The notes under the pieces are model-generated. The model was not told where the DNA came from and searched no databases. It saw only the letters and a list, made by a program, of their open reading frames with translations. A stretch of 64,000 bases of DNA, taken from assembly GCF_030758975.1 (NCBI RefSeq), contig NZ_CP132359.1:1008811-1072810 (forward strand), written 5' to 3'. The position numbers were made by a program, and so were the translations under genes. Numbering within the stretch: position 1 is the first letter of the stretch; every line of letters starts with the position of its first letter. This document shows, one piece after another, positions 44,465-52,392 of this stretch. The DNA comes from Bosea beijingensis (GTDB lineage: Bacteria; Pseudomonadota; Alphaproteobacteria; Rhizobiales; Beijerinckiaceae).

Positions 44465-44862
44465 CGGCGGTTCCTGCCGATGGTGAGCGGGTTGTCGTCG
44501 TCATCGTTATCAGCCGCGTTGCTGACGACACGGGCACGCGAGACAGGCGACAGGCCGTATTCGGCCGCGAGCTGCCGCGCTGTCTGCATGGCGCGGTTCT
44601 GCATGCCGAAAAGCGTCTTATCGAGCGTGCCGGTCGTGGCGAAAGTCCGCTCGATGGCGCGGATGTGCCCAACTGCGACGCAATAGTTCTCGATGCCTGT
44701 GAGATCGGCCCGCGTGACGATGCGGTCGGCGATCAGGCGCGGCATAATCCGCTTCCACTCGCCGCGCGCGTCCTCGCTCAACCACTTCGGGGCGGGCGGG
44801 GTCTTCGTCAGGGGCTCGCGATCAGGAGACAAGGCTGGCTTGACGCCGCGAAGATGGGTCAC
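44461..44862 (-). CDS. terS: P27-type small terminase subunit
   Basis: A 133-residue P27-family small terminase, with the helical core PPAPKWLSEDARGEWKRIMP near residue 22 and the ENYCVAVGHIRAIE and LSPVSRARV segments. It recognises the packaging site and recruits TerL. It has a GTG start that overlaps the upstream stop by four bases (GTGA), and an acidic tail (NAADNDDDDNP). Directly upstream of terL, as expected, but downstream of the head-tail joining genes. Confidence 0.9.
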   Translation of the reverse strand: MTHLRGVKPALSPDREPLTKTPPAPKWLSEDARGEWKRIMPRLIADRIVTRADLTGIENYCVAVGHIRAIERTFATTGTLDKTLFGMQNRAMQTARQLAAEYGLSPVSRARVVSNAADNDDDDNPLTIGRNRR

Positions 44863-45179
44863 GACGCCGACGCAACCGCCCTGATTTCGAGGCCAACGCG
44901 GCGCCCGATGTCGGCGATTTCCTTGATCTGATACGCTTGGCCGTTGAACACGATGCGATCGGCAGTCGTCAGGCCGTCGCGCCAGCGAATGCGGAAGATA
45001 ACGGTGCCCTGCTGGGCCGTGCCGAAGCCGGTGAGGAAGTCGGCTGCGGACGACTTCACCACCTCGGCGCGCGTCGTGGCGATTTCCGTCCAGGCGGAAA
45101 CGGTGCCACGGCTGGGCGTGCGCGTCTTCGTCTCGCGCTCAATGGTGACGGTGTGGAAGAGAGTGCCGGCCGCGAGCAT
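44859..45179 (-). CDS. phage head-tail adaptor (head closure) protein
   Basis: A 106-residue protein of the phage head-tail joining/SPP1 gp16-like family: a beta-barrel start (GTLFHTVTIERETKTRTPSR), then TEIATTRAEVVKSSAADFLT and the closing RIVFNGQAYQIKEIADIGRR. Such proteins close the head after DNA packaging. The start ATG at 45179 shares its first base with the stop of the DUF3168 gene; an upstream in-frame start would run inside that gene. Confidence 0.85.
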   Translation of the reverse strand: MLAAGTLFHTVTIERETKTRTPSRGTVSAWTEIATTRAEVVKSSAADFLTGFGTAQQGTVIFRIRWRDGLTTADRIVFNGQAYQIKEIADIGRRVGLEIRAVASAS

Positions 45180-45604
45180 CAGATGCTCCACCGGACGACA
45201 GCTTCCACCGACAGAACGCCGTGCCCGTAATCGGGATTCGGATCGCGGGGCCAAACGGTGCGGGTGTGCTTGAACTGATCGAGGCTGAAGCCGTCGCAGG
45301 AAGGCCAGTCCATAAGGCGGCGCGCAACGGTCGCGCCGATGGTCTGGGCAGTGTCGAGGCCCGGTTCCAAGGCCCAGATATGCAGGTCCATGAACACGGT
45401 CGCGACGAACTGGGCGCCCGATGCCCGGCCGTGCATCATGACATTCCCGGCGCCGAACAGGATGGCCGGAAGCTCATCCGGAGCGAAATCACCGGCCCGG
45501 ATGTTCTCGGGGTCTACAAGCGCGGCGACGGCCAAGTCGCTGGCCAGATGGGCGCCAAGGGCCTCGCGGAAGGCGATAGTCGGCTCGATCACGGCGTATC
45601 CCAT
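45179..45604 (-). CDS. DUF3168 tail-completion/head-tail joining protein
   Basis: A 141-residue protein of the DUF3168 family (tail completion, related to lambda gpU and HK97 gp10-region proteins). Markers are the start FREALGAHLASDLAVAALVD and the C-terminal WPRDPNPDYGHGVLSVEAVV. It forms part of the interface between head and tail. It overlaps the HK97 gp10-like gene by 16 bases upstream and the adaptor gene by one base downstream. Confidence 0.85.
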   Translation of the reverse strand: MGYAVIEPTIAFREALGAHLASDLAVAALVDPENIRAGDFAPDELPAILFGAGNVMMHGRASGAQFVATVFMDLHIWALEPGLDTAQTIGATVARRLMDWPSCDGFSLDQFKHTRTVWPRDPNPDYGHGVLSVEAVVRWSI

Positions 45605-46002
45605 CCGGTGCGGACGGCCTTTCGGATTGAACGCTTGATGCGATTGAGCGCGCGCTTGCGCGTGAGCCGGAAGCCGGGCCAGAAAAAGGGCTGCGCTGGC
45701 GTCGTGCTGGTCCCGTATTCGACAAGATGCGGATAGCGGACATCGGTGCCGCCCACCGTCACGACAGCCTCATTCTCGCCGACCACGCGGCTCCCGCCGG
45801 GCTGCGAATAAGGCGGCGTCGTGCCACCGGGCGGCGTCACGGTAATGGAATCCTTCAGGGCGCCTGTGTCTTCGACCGCAAGTTGGCGCTGCATGTCGGC
45901 GATCTCGTTCGCGCCCTGCACAAGGGCCGGCTGAACTACCTCGCGAACGTTCTTGAGCACCGCGTCAAACCGGCGATTGAGCCGGTCGAGGTCAGAACTC
46001 AT
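45589..46002 (-). CDS. HK97 gp10 family protein
   Basis: A 137-residue HK97 gp10-like joining protein: helical start (DRLNRRFDAVLKNVREVVQP, then QGANEIADMQRQLAVEDTGA), then LKDSITVTPPGG and the strand-loop HLVEYGTSTTPAQPFFWPGF that is the family signature. Needed for tail attachment. The ATG at 46002 lies 10 bases inside the gp6-like gene; an upstream in-frame start would read further inside it. Confidence 0.88.
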   Translation of the reverse strand: MSSDLDRLNRRFDAVLKNVREVVQPALVQGANEIADMQRQLAVEDTGALKDSITVTPPGGTTPPYSQPGGSRVVGENEAVVTVGGTDVRYPHLVEYGTSTTPAQPFFWPGFRLTRKRALNRIKRSIRKAVRTGWDTP

Positions 46003-46318
46003 CGTCGGAATCCTCAGCAGCCGGCTCGCCGAACCACCGTTCCCGGTAGGAATTGGCCACGGCCTGCACGCCATAGGGCGCCAAACGCACCGCATCGCCG
46101 TAAGAAACGGCCTCGCGGTGCATGTAATAGAACGCCGCGAGCTTCAGCATCGCGAGCTTGATGTCAGCCGGAACCGGAGAGAGATCGGCGAGCTTGCGGC
46201 CGGTCTGGGCCTGAAACCATTCGTCGGCAGCATCGAGATAGAGCTGAATAAGCTCATCGTCGCTCGAATGGTCGATATTCAGATGCGCCTTCGCGAGCGA
46301 AAGCGTTACGCTACTCAT
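45992..46318 (-). CDS. HK97 gp6-like head-tail connector
   Basis: A 108-residue connector of the HK97 gp6/DUF3199-type family. The helical signature is LSLAKAHLNIDHSSDDELIQ followed by YLDAADEWFQAQTGRKL and DIKLAMLKLAAFYYMHREA. It forms the ring below the portal. It starts at the last base of the upstream gene's stop and overlaps the gp10-like gene by 11 bases. Confidence 0.9.
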   Translation of the reverse strand: MSSVTLSLAKAHLNIDHSSDDELIQLYLDAADEWFQAQTGRKLADLSPVPADIKLAMLKLAAFYYMHREAVSYGDAVRLAPYGVQAVANSYRERWFGEPAAEDSDDEF

Positions 46319-46773
46319 CAGGAATTGGCCTCTTCAGAAAAAGTTATTTCGGGCGTCTCTTGCGCGGTGCTCCCCGCGCCGGTCCCCGAAACAGGCGGAA
46401 AATTGCAGACCACCCCCCGGTGCCGGTTGGGATAAGGCCGCACTGCCTTCGTGAGCGCCTTGCCGACAGGCCAACCGGCGCGAAGGCGGTTGGCAAGCGT
46501 GTGGTAGCTGATGCCCGTGTGCTCAGCCCATTGAGCGACACTCAGGCTCCTGCCTGCATGCTCAAGCCGGCGACGATGGCCGCTTGCTGCGCTGGGGCGT
46601 CGTGCTCGATCCTTCAGCCGTTCACCGGGAGCGACGTTCATCGGCGTGGTGATCGCCTTATCGACAGTCCAACCACGGCGAAGGCGATCGCTGATAAGGC
46701 GTGTCGGAATGCCGTAGTCCAACGCCCATTCGCGGATCGGCTGGGTGATACCTTCGTGCGTAAGCTCCCTCAT
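46318..46773 (-). CDS. protein with two repeats of a small DNA-binding-like motif
   Basis: A 151-residue protein built on an internal duplication: ITQPIREWALDYGIPTRLIS with DRLRRGWTVDKAIT, and later SVAQWAEHTGISYHTLANRL with RAGWPVGKALT. The pattern W(A)xxxGIxxxxLxxRLxxGWxVxKAxT is common in phage proteins next to HNH or AP2 nucleases and is probably a small helix-turn-helix. The start ATG at 46773 overlaps the stop of the HNH gene by four bases. It may help the HNH enzyme bind a DNA site, perhaps at packaging, or regulate genes. Confidence 0.65.
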   Translation of the reverse strand: MRELTHEGITQPIREWALDYGIPTRLISDRLRRGWTVDKAITTPMNVAPGERLKDRARRPSAASGHRRRLEHAGRSLSVAQWAEHTGISYHTLANRLRAGWPVGKALTKAVRPYPNRHRGVVCNFPPVSGTGAGSTAQETPEITFSEEANS

Positions 46774-47117
46774 CGGCGGGGTGTTCTCTCTCGGATGTAG
46801 TCGAGGGCGTTGCAGCGACGGCAGCCGGGGCGCCAGTTGGCGGGCGACATGCGAAGCTCGGGATGCTGCCGGATGCTGATGCGGTGCCGGACAAGGGTGG
46901 CGGGTGCGCCGCATTCGCAGCGCTGATTGCCGGGCTGGCGCAGATAGGTGCGGGCAACCTCTTCCCACTGGCGATCATAGCCGCGCTGGCGGGCGTTCGG
47001 GCGGGCGCGATCATGGCGGGCGCCGCGAACGCGATCCTGTTCGCGCTGGCACTGGCAACGGGCGCCATGGGAGACGATGCTGCCGCAAGAGCAAAGGCGG
47101 GGCGGACGGCGGCTCAT
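46770..47117 (-). CDS. HNH endonuclease
   Basis: A 115-residue HNH nuclease. Four CxxC or CxC elements (CSCG and CQC near the start, CECG and CRRC near the end) would hold structural zinc. The catalytic core reads HRISIRQHPELRMSPANWRP with the final C. HNH proteins beside terminases are required for packaging in many HK97-like phages. It overlaps the genes on both sides by four bases. In this element it is separated from the terminase pair by about 1.9 kb. Confidence 0.85.
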   Translation of the reverse strand: MSRRPPRLCSCGSIVSHGARCQCQREQDRVRGARHDRARPNARQRGYDRQWEEVARTYLRQPGNQRCECGAPATLVRHRISIRQHPELRMSPANWRPGCRRCNALDYIRERTPRR

Positions 47118-47704
47118 CGGGGCTTCCGTCCATACTTCGCCTTGAGGGCGTGCAGGCCGGCGCGGTCAAACTCGGGGTCGAGGCCAGCGGCTTCATTGCG
47201 CGCGGCCTGTTCGGGATCGGTTTGATCCTGCTTTTCGGGCTCGCCAGCACGGCCAATGAAGGCTTCACTGATTTCGGTAGGGGTGGCGTTCCAAGCCTGT
47301 TCCGGGGTCCAGCCAAGCAGGCCGGTCGCAGTGCGGAACAGTCCCTGAAACAACCGGGGCAGCGTTATGGCGGGCGCGCTGGTCGCCGGCCGAGCGCTAG
47401 CTTCGTCGATGGGCAAGAACAGGTCGCATAGGTCGCGGACGGGTTTCTGCGCGATCTCGACAAAACGGCTGATCGGCAGGCGCGACATAGCGTTGAGGAA
47501 GGCAGCGGCGTCCTTACGGTCGGTTGCGGCCGTCAGGATGATCTCGCGCACGGTGCCGGTGTGGAACTCGGCGATGCGGCGGGGAAGCTGCCCAAAGCCG
47601 ACGCGGCGCTCAAGGGTGCTCGCGGCCCGCAAGGACGGCCGAAGGATCACGGCATGGTTGCCGTGCTCCAGAACGATCTCATCGTATGCGGGCCGCAAGG
47701 TCAT
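47114..47704 (-). CDS. tail assembly chaperone-like protein, possible two-part fusion
   Basis: A 196-residue protein. The first 110 residues (LRPSLRAASTLERRVGFGQL, FHTGTVREIILTAA) resemble the GTA gp10/TAC_11 type of tail chaperone. The segment LLGWTPEQAWNATPTEISEA near residue 130 resembles the short TAC_10 partner that in gene transfer agents is a separate gene. A lysine/glutamate-rich tail follows. If right, it is a fusion of the two chaperones that guide tail-tube and tape-measure assembly. The assignment rests on remembered motif patterns and is moderate. It overlaps the HNH gene by four bases. Confidence 0.5.
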   Translation of the reverse strand: MTLRPAYDEIVLEHGNHAVILRPSLRAASTLERRVGFGQLPRRIAEFHTGTVREIILTAATDRKDAAAFLNAMSRLPISRFVEIAQKPVRDLCDLFLPIDEASARPATSAPAITLPRLFQGLFRTATGLLGWTPEQAWNATPTEISEAFIGRAGEPEKQDQTDPEQAARNEAAGLDPEFDRAGLHALKAKYGRKPR

Positions 47705-47707
47705 GGC

Positions 47708-49255
47708 TTACGCCGCGACCTTCAGCTTCACGAAGCGGTCCGGGTGCGTCACGTCAGCACCGACGCGGGCGCGGGCATGGAAACGGACCTGGCCCTTCGT
47801 CGCGAGGGTGTAAGGATCGGGCATCACGCTCAGGTCGAGCCGGTTCACGATGCGGTAGCCCTGAAGGTCGCCGAACAGGATCGGGAACTTGTTCGCGCCG
47901 ACATCGTCCATGTCGATCGCTTCCACGATCGGGCGGCCGAGCAGCGTGGTCGGCATGCCGGCCGAGATCGGATCGACCAGAATGAACCGGCCGTTGCCAT
48001 CCTTCAGCATGCGGAGCGTGGCGAGCGTCTTGCGGTTCATCATCCACACGCCGCTCTGCGCGTAGACGCCCGGCAGCTCGTGATACAGGCCGATGATGGT
48101 CGAGGCCGGGTCGGTGCCGAGATTGGCAGCGGCGCCGGTCTTGATCTCCTTCAGGCCGGTCGCCGCCATGATGCCCTTCGGCTTGCCGACGCCATCACCG
48201 GACACGAAGGCAGAGGCTTCCGCCTTGCCGAAGGCTTCCGAATAATCGGCGATCAGCTCGCCGCGCAGGTCGTAGGAGTTGTCCTCCAGCAGCGCATTCG
48301 AGATATCGGTGAAAGTCGCAATCTCGTGCGGCGTGAGCGTGACCTGCTCGAAAGCCATGGTCGAGGCGGTGCGGTCTTCGGTCTCGCCGACCCAGACAGC
48401 CGTCGCGCCCGACACCTTGCGGGGATACTTGATCTCCTTGCCGCCGACGGTGACGACACGGGCATACTGGCGAACCGGGGACCACTCGACCAGCTTCTTG
48501 ATGATCTCGCTGCCGAACTCGGTCGGCGCGAGATAGCCGGCCGAAGCGTCGCTCGCGACGGTCAAAGCCTTCAGTTCGTCGGCCTGCATACGGCGCTCGC
48601 CACGTCGAAGCATGGCATCGAAAGCCTTGGCCTCGATATTATCGTTCGCCTGATTGTCGTTCGAAGCCGGGAGGCGATTGGCCTTGGCTTCCAGCTTGTC
48701 GAGGCGGGCCTGAAGGGTATCGAACGCCTTCTGATCAATGCTCGGGGCGTCCTTGATCTCGGTATTCTCTGCGGTGCTCATTTCACTTTCCTGATGGGGT
48801 GCCGAGCCATCCGACACGGCCTTGATTGACTGGATTTGCGCTCCCGGATGGCAGGGAACGGAGACGATGCTGATTTCGTGCAGGTCGAGCTTGCTGATGG
48901 TCCGGCCGCCGCGAGCGCGGGCGACTGCCTTTTGACTGACGAAGCCGATGGACAGGCCAGACACGGCACCAGCCTGCACCAGCGCGCGAACTTCGCGGGC
49001 GCGGGCAACGTCATCGATCAGGAGACGGCCCTTCACGGTAAGGCCGGCGTCGGTTTCGGTGATGGATTCCCAAACGCCGATTGCCTGCGCCTGATCGTGC
49101 GCGAACAGCATGGGGAGCTTGGCGGGCGCGCCAAAGGCGCCCTTTTCGATCACGTCGCCGACGCGATCCGGGGAGCCGAATGGCCAAGCCGTGCCGGTGA
49201 TGGTGCCAGCGTCATCAACCGCGAGCGCGGCCTTGATCTCAAGCCGCTCGCTCAT
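47708..49255 (-). CDS. prohead protease-major capsid protein fusion
   Basis: A 515-residue protein with two parts. Residues 1-150 form an HK97-family prohead protease (U35) with the catalytic histidine in PMLFAHDQ, the serine in VSGLSIGF and the HEISIVSVPCHPGA strand. Residues 159-515 form a HK97-fold major capsid protein: a delta-domain-like coiled helix (FDTLQARLDKLEAKA), then SDASAGYLAPTEFGSEIIKK, EDRTASTMAFEQVTLTPHEI and LGRPIVEAIDMD. At residue 159 an internal ATG (48781) is preceded by AGGAAAGTGAA, so a separate capsid protein could also be made. Starts with a four-base overlap on the upstream gene. Confidence 0.92.
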   Translation of the reverse strand: MSERLEIKAALAVDDAGTITGTAWPFGSPDRVGDVIEKGAFGAPAKLPMLFAHDQAQAIGVWESITETDAGLTVKGRLLIDDVARAREVRALVQAGAVSGLSIGFVSQKAVARARGGRTISKLDLHEISIVSVPCHPGAQIQSIKAVSDGSAPHQESEMSTAENTEIKDAPSIDQKAFDTLQARLDKLEAKANRLPASNDNQANDNIEAKAFDAMLRRGERRMQADELKALTVASDASAGYLAPTEFGSEIIKKLVEWSPVRQYARVVTVGGKEIKYPRKVSGATAVWVGETEDRTASTMAFEQVTLTPHEIATFTDISNALLEDNSYDLRGELIADYSEAFGKAEASAFVSGDGVGKPKGIMAATGLKEIKTGAAANLGTDPASTIIGLYHELPGVYAQSGVWMMNRKTLATLRMLKDGNGRFILVDPISAGMPTTLLGRPIVEAIDMDDVGANKFPILFGDLQGYRIVNRLDLSVMPDPYTLATKGQVRFHARARVGADVTHPDRFVKLKVAA

Positions 49256-49530
49256 TCGTTGTCCCAGACCTTTACGGCTGAGCCAGCGGTGTTTCGGACG
49301 ACGACAAGGCGAAGCTCAGGGAAGCGCGGAAGACGCACGAACCTATCGAGGTCGGAAGGAAACTGCGCGAGCGCGCCAATAGTGGTCCACGGTGCGGCGG
49401 CGCTGACGCGCGCCTGCACCAGAACCTTCGCATTCGCATCGGCGGAATCGAGCTGAAGGATGGTTTCAGCAGCCGGCGCCCATGCCGAGCCGATGTGCTC
49501 GGCGGCCGTGATATTCAGGCGCTCAGACAT
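49252..49530 (-). CDS. hypothetical structural-operon protein
   Basis: A 92-residue, mostly beta-strand protein beginning MSERLNITAAEHIGSAWAPA. Several tryptophans and short strands (KVLVQARVSAAAPWTTIGAL, ELRLVVVRNTAGSAVKVW) suggest a small beta-sandwich such as a capsid decoration or head-fibre protein. It has no close match in my memory. The ATG at 49530 is chosen over an in-frame start 15 bases upstream by analogy with the MSERLEI start of the next gene. It overlaps both neighbours by four to eight bases, so it is firmly inside the operon. Confidence 0.6.
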   Translation of the reverse strand: MSERLNITAAEHIGSAWAPAAETILQLDSADANAKVLVQARVSAAAPWTTIGALAQFPSDLDRFVRLPRFPELRLVVVRNTAGSAVKVWDNE

Positions 49531-49927
49531 CGGACACGTCCGCATAAGCGGCCTTAATTGCGGCGGCGAGGTTGCCCGTCGCGGCTGCGTGGTCGATCTC
49601 GTCAGGCTCGGCGTCGTCCTGGTCCTCGGGTTCGTCGCCGAAGTAGCGGGCGGTCAGGATGCCGATAGCAATCGGCAGGGTCTCGGCGATCGGACGGTTA
49701 TCGACATAGGCCGAGATGAAAGCGCTCGCGACCTGCGGAGCCTCACCGCCACCGATCAGGCCGAGCCGGATGGTCTCTGCGATGTCGCGAAGATTGAACA
49801 CGCGGGTCGTAAAACGCTGCATGATGGCGCCGATGCCGAAGCCAAGGATGCGCTCAAGTTCAATGGTCATGGGGTCAGTGAGGGCGAAGGTCTTTTCGCC
49901 GTCACCGAAATAGGCGACGTGCTTCAC
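49523..49927 (-). CDS. GTA gp10/TAC_11-like tail assembly chaperone
   Basis: A 134-residue protein of the 'gene transfer agent family protein' type: DGEKTFALTDPMTIELERIL, then FGIGAIMQRFTTRVFNLRDI and AETIRLGLIGGGEAPQVASA near residue 65. In the RcGTA and its phage relatives this gene lies between the tail tube and the tape measure; here it lies between portal and capsid. It overlaps the portal stop by four bases. Seven acidic residues near the C-terminal third (FGDEPEDQDDAEPD) separate it from a short helical tail. Confidence 0.7.
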   Translation of the reverse strand: MKHVAYFGDGEKTFALTDPMTIELERILGFGIGAIMQRFTTRVFNLRDIAETIRLGLIGGGEAPQVASAFISAYVDNRPIAETLPIAIGILTARYFGDEPEDQDDAEPDEIDHAAATGNLAAAIKAAYADVSDV

Positions 49928-51162
49928 GCGGCTTCCTTGTCGGTGTTGGGGTTGTCGTTCGCGCCGGCAGCGGGGCCGGTCGTCGTGTAAGGATTGGCAA
50001 GCTCGTCGCCGCCTTCGATGGCCGGGAGGTTCATCGCGCCGCGAACCTCGTTCGGCGTCATGGCGCGCATCGCGACCAGCTTGCCGAAGATTTCCGCCCG
50101 GCCCGCCGCATCGGCGCGCTGAAGGTCGTCAATGACGAACTCGAAATAGAGGTTGTCCTGCTCGTCCTCGGTGAGCAGCACGGTCGCGTAAGCGTCCTGC
50201 CAGCGGTCCAGCCACGGCCGTAGGCAAAGCTGAAGGAAGCTGGCGGCCATCTGCTCCGCGTTGCTCCACGTCGCCCGGCTCAGTTCGAACAGCATGGAAG
50301 GCGGGACGCCGAAGATGCGGGCGATCTCGCGAACCTGCTCAAGGCGATGCTCAAGGAACTGGGCATCGGTCGAGGTCATTGCGGGCTGGTCGAACTTCCA
50401 ACCGGAATCCAGAATGAGGGGATCGCTGCTGCTGCCGCTGAGCCATTCCCGGAACGACCTGCGGATACTGGCGAGAGTCGTGGCGCCCTGTTCGCCGCCC
50501 ATCTTCGCGTCGTTCGTGATGACGGCGGCCGGGCGGGCGCCGGAGCCGAAGAACTGCGCGGCATGGCGCTCCAACAGCATGGAAACGCCGATGGCTTCCT
50601 TGCCGAGCTGCACCGGGGACGTGTCGCCGAAGGCCGGGACATAGAGCACGTCCTGATAAGACAAGCGGCGCTGCACGCGGTTCTTGTCGGTGACGATGTA
50701 ATAGGGCTCGCCGTCATCCTCGAAACGGCGCTGGACCGTGCCGGGCTGTAGGCGGTTGATCTCGTAGGCGCGCCCGTCGCTGGTGCGGACGACATGGGCA
50801 TAGCCGGCGCCATGAAGCAGGGCGTCGGTCGTAAGCAGGGTGCGGAGATGGCCGGCGCTGGTCCAGCCGTTGACGCGGTTATGGGCCAGCCGGTTGCCGG
50901 CGTGATCCTTCGCAGCCTCCTTGCTGCCGTCAGCGTCGCGATAGAGCTTGCAAGGAAGAGAGCCGACCGTTTCGGCAATCAAGCGCACAGCCTGAAGAAC
51001 GGCAGGAACGCGAAGCGCGGTGTTTGCAGTAACGGTGACACCGGAGGCAGTCGGCAGCGCGCCGAATAGCTCAGAGATCGAAGGATCAGAAAGGGGGATC
51101 GCCTTTTGATCGAGCTGAAATCCGAGTGACTTCCTTACGCTGCCGACTAACTCGCGGAACAC
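49924..51162 (-). CDS. HK97-type portal protein
   Basis: A 412-residue portal, which forms the twelve-subunit ring at the capsid vertex. Family blocks: RVPAVLQAVRLIAETVGSLP near residue 51, HGAGYAHVVRTSDGRAYEIN near 117, RIFGVPPSMLFELSRATWSN near 285 and the basic start. A GTG start at 51162 follows AAGG. First gene of the leftward structural operon, and separated from the terminase by the entire head region. Its 3' end overlaps the tail chaperone gene by four bases. Confidence 0.93.
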   Translation of the reverse strand: MFRELVGSVRKSLGFQLDQKAIPLSDPSISELFGALPTASGVTVTANTALRVPAVLQAVRLIAETVGSLPCKLYRDADGSKEAAKDHAGNRLAHNRVNGWTSAGHLRTLLTTDALLHGAGYAHVVRTSDGRAYEINRLQPGTVQRRFEDDGEPYYIVTDKNRVQRRLSYQDVLYVPAFGDTSPVQLGKEAIGVSMLLERHAAQFFGSGARPAAVITNDAKMGGEQGATTLASIRRSFREWLSGSSSDPLILDSGWKFDQPAMTSTDAQFLEHRLEQVREIARIFGVPPSMLFELSRATWSNAEQMAASFLQLCLRPWLDRWQDAYATVLLTEDEQDNLYFEFVIDDLQRADAAGRAEIFGKLVAMRAMTPNEVRGAMNLPAIEGGDELANPYTTTGPAAGANDNPNTDKEAA

Positions 51163-51228
51163 AACTCAACCTTCACCTTACGCAACGGTGAAGATTCTCC
51201 CACACGCGGAATCGCGAGGCAAGCTGAA

Positions 51229-51256
51229 AATCCTACTGTCAAGGGATAATAGGATT
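51229..51256. promoter_or_regulatory. inverted repeat before the structural operon
   Basis: AATCCTA (51229-51235) and TAGGATT (51250-51256) flank a 14-base loop that contains TTGACA read on the minus strand (51242-51237). It lies 67 bases before the portal start in a 243-base gap, so it could be an operator over the leftward promoter. No good -10 box follows at 17 bases. Confidence 0.4.
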
Positions 51257-51405
51257 ATGATCTTATATTCCGGCTTGCGATTAATATTCGCCTACCGGCC
51301 ATTGAAGGAAGTTGGAAAGTCGACCGATCTTGCGCACCAAGGCAAAGAAACGCCGCCTCGGGAACTCGGGAAGAAGAAAGTAAGATTCAATTCCGGCGCG
51401 GCAGC

Positions 51406-52392
51406 CTAAGCTGTAGCAATCCCACTAGGCTTTATAAATTCGACGCCGATGTCCATTTGCCTCCGCCACCGCAAGCGCACGCGCTTACGTTCACCTTCGT
51501 AGGACATTAGCAAATCAAACTCATCGGGGAGCACCAAGCTATCGGAAACTCGCAACCTTGCGCCGCCGCGTGAAACATCAAGGACTAGGCATTCAACTGA
51601 TGCGTTTAGGTGCTCAAGAAAACACTTGGCACGCGTTTGGACTGGCTTCCGATCACCACCCCGGCGTTCATTTTGGCGCCTTCGGCGACGAGCCAAAGAA
51701 TATCGCAACGGCAGGCCGTCGATGCCGGGGCCATCAATGTGGTAACTGACCTGCCTAGCGATTGCGCGCTTTAAGGATGAATCCGCACGTTCGACCGCAG
51801 ATAGAGCGTCCTCTACAATACTGGGGTCGCAGGCACCAGTAACACATTCGATCCTGAATTCTAAGTCGCTCACCGTCGCCAAAAAACTTACTTCATTAGC
51901 AATCTGATTGATCTTCATTTCGAGCATGGCTGTCGACGTGAGAGCGCTCAACATAACTACGAAAGTTGAATCTGGTCTTCTACAAAAATAACCCGACTGT
52001 GAGATCGTTAAGATAAGTCTCTTTGCGAACTCACGCGTAAGCTCTTCAACACAGACAGCGCCGAATTTTCGCAAAAAATATTCGACATCAACTATTTGTA
52101 TTGAAATGACACCGATACCGCCCCTTGACTGCGATATATTCTCATCAATTGTTTGCAACAACTCATGAGGAGAAAGTAGCCGCGATTGGCTCTGGGGCGG
52201 GTGCATACAAGCAATCTCATCGAGGCAAGCCGGCCGGCCTATTACCTTAGGACATAAGCAAAGTCTATTGATATGAATCAAAACAGGGCCGCCGCGAGCC
52301 CGTGTCCTACCAAACTCGGTGAGCCCGCTGAAGCTCAAATGCCGGCATTCGATCTCTAACAGATTCTTGCGACGCTCCCGGCGAAGGATCAC
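51406..52392 (-). CDS. degenerate GGDEF plus PilZ protein coupled to the integrase
   Basis: A 328-residue protein. Residues 95-225 look like a diguanylate-cyclase fold (IGVISIQIVDVEYFLRKFGA, then CRRPDSTFVVML where GGDEF would be, then SALSAVERADSSLKRAI-like helix), with the catalytic signature lost. Residues 235-325 form a PilZ domain, with the arginine-rich entrance RRRRRQNERRGGDRK, DVSRGGARLRVSD and WRRQMDIGVEFI, so cyclic-di-GMP binding is likely. The GTG start overlaps the integrase stop by four bases, which couples the two; an internal ATG at 52206 would omit the unrecognised first 62 residues. The gene is visibly richer in A and T than its neighbours, suggesting separate acquisition. 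Confidence 0.75.
   Translation of the reverse strand: MILRRERRKNLLEIECRHLSFSGLTEFGRTRARGGPVLIHINRLCLCPKVIGRPACLDEIACMHPPQSQSRLLSPHELLQTIDENISQSRGGIGVISIQIVDVEYFLRKFGAVCVEELTREFAKRLILTISQSGYFCRRPDSTFVVMLSALTSTAMLEMKINQIANEVSFLATVSDLEFRIECVTGACDPSIVEDALSAVERADSSLKRAIARQVSYHIDGPGIDGLPLRYSLARRRRRQNERRGGDRKPVQTRAKCFLEHLNASVECLVLDVSRGGARLRVSDSLVLPDEFDLLMSYEGERKRVRLRWRRQMDIGVEFIKPSGIATA

Noticed and set aside
51188..51409. A 73-codon rightward ORF between portal and PilZ genes
   Set aside because: It runs through the probable leftward promoter and the inverted repeat, and its product has no recognisable character.
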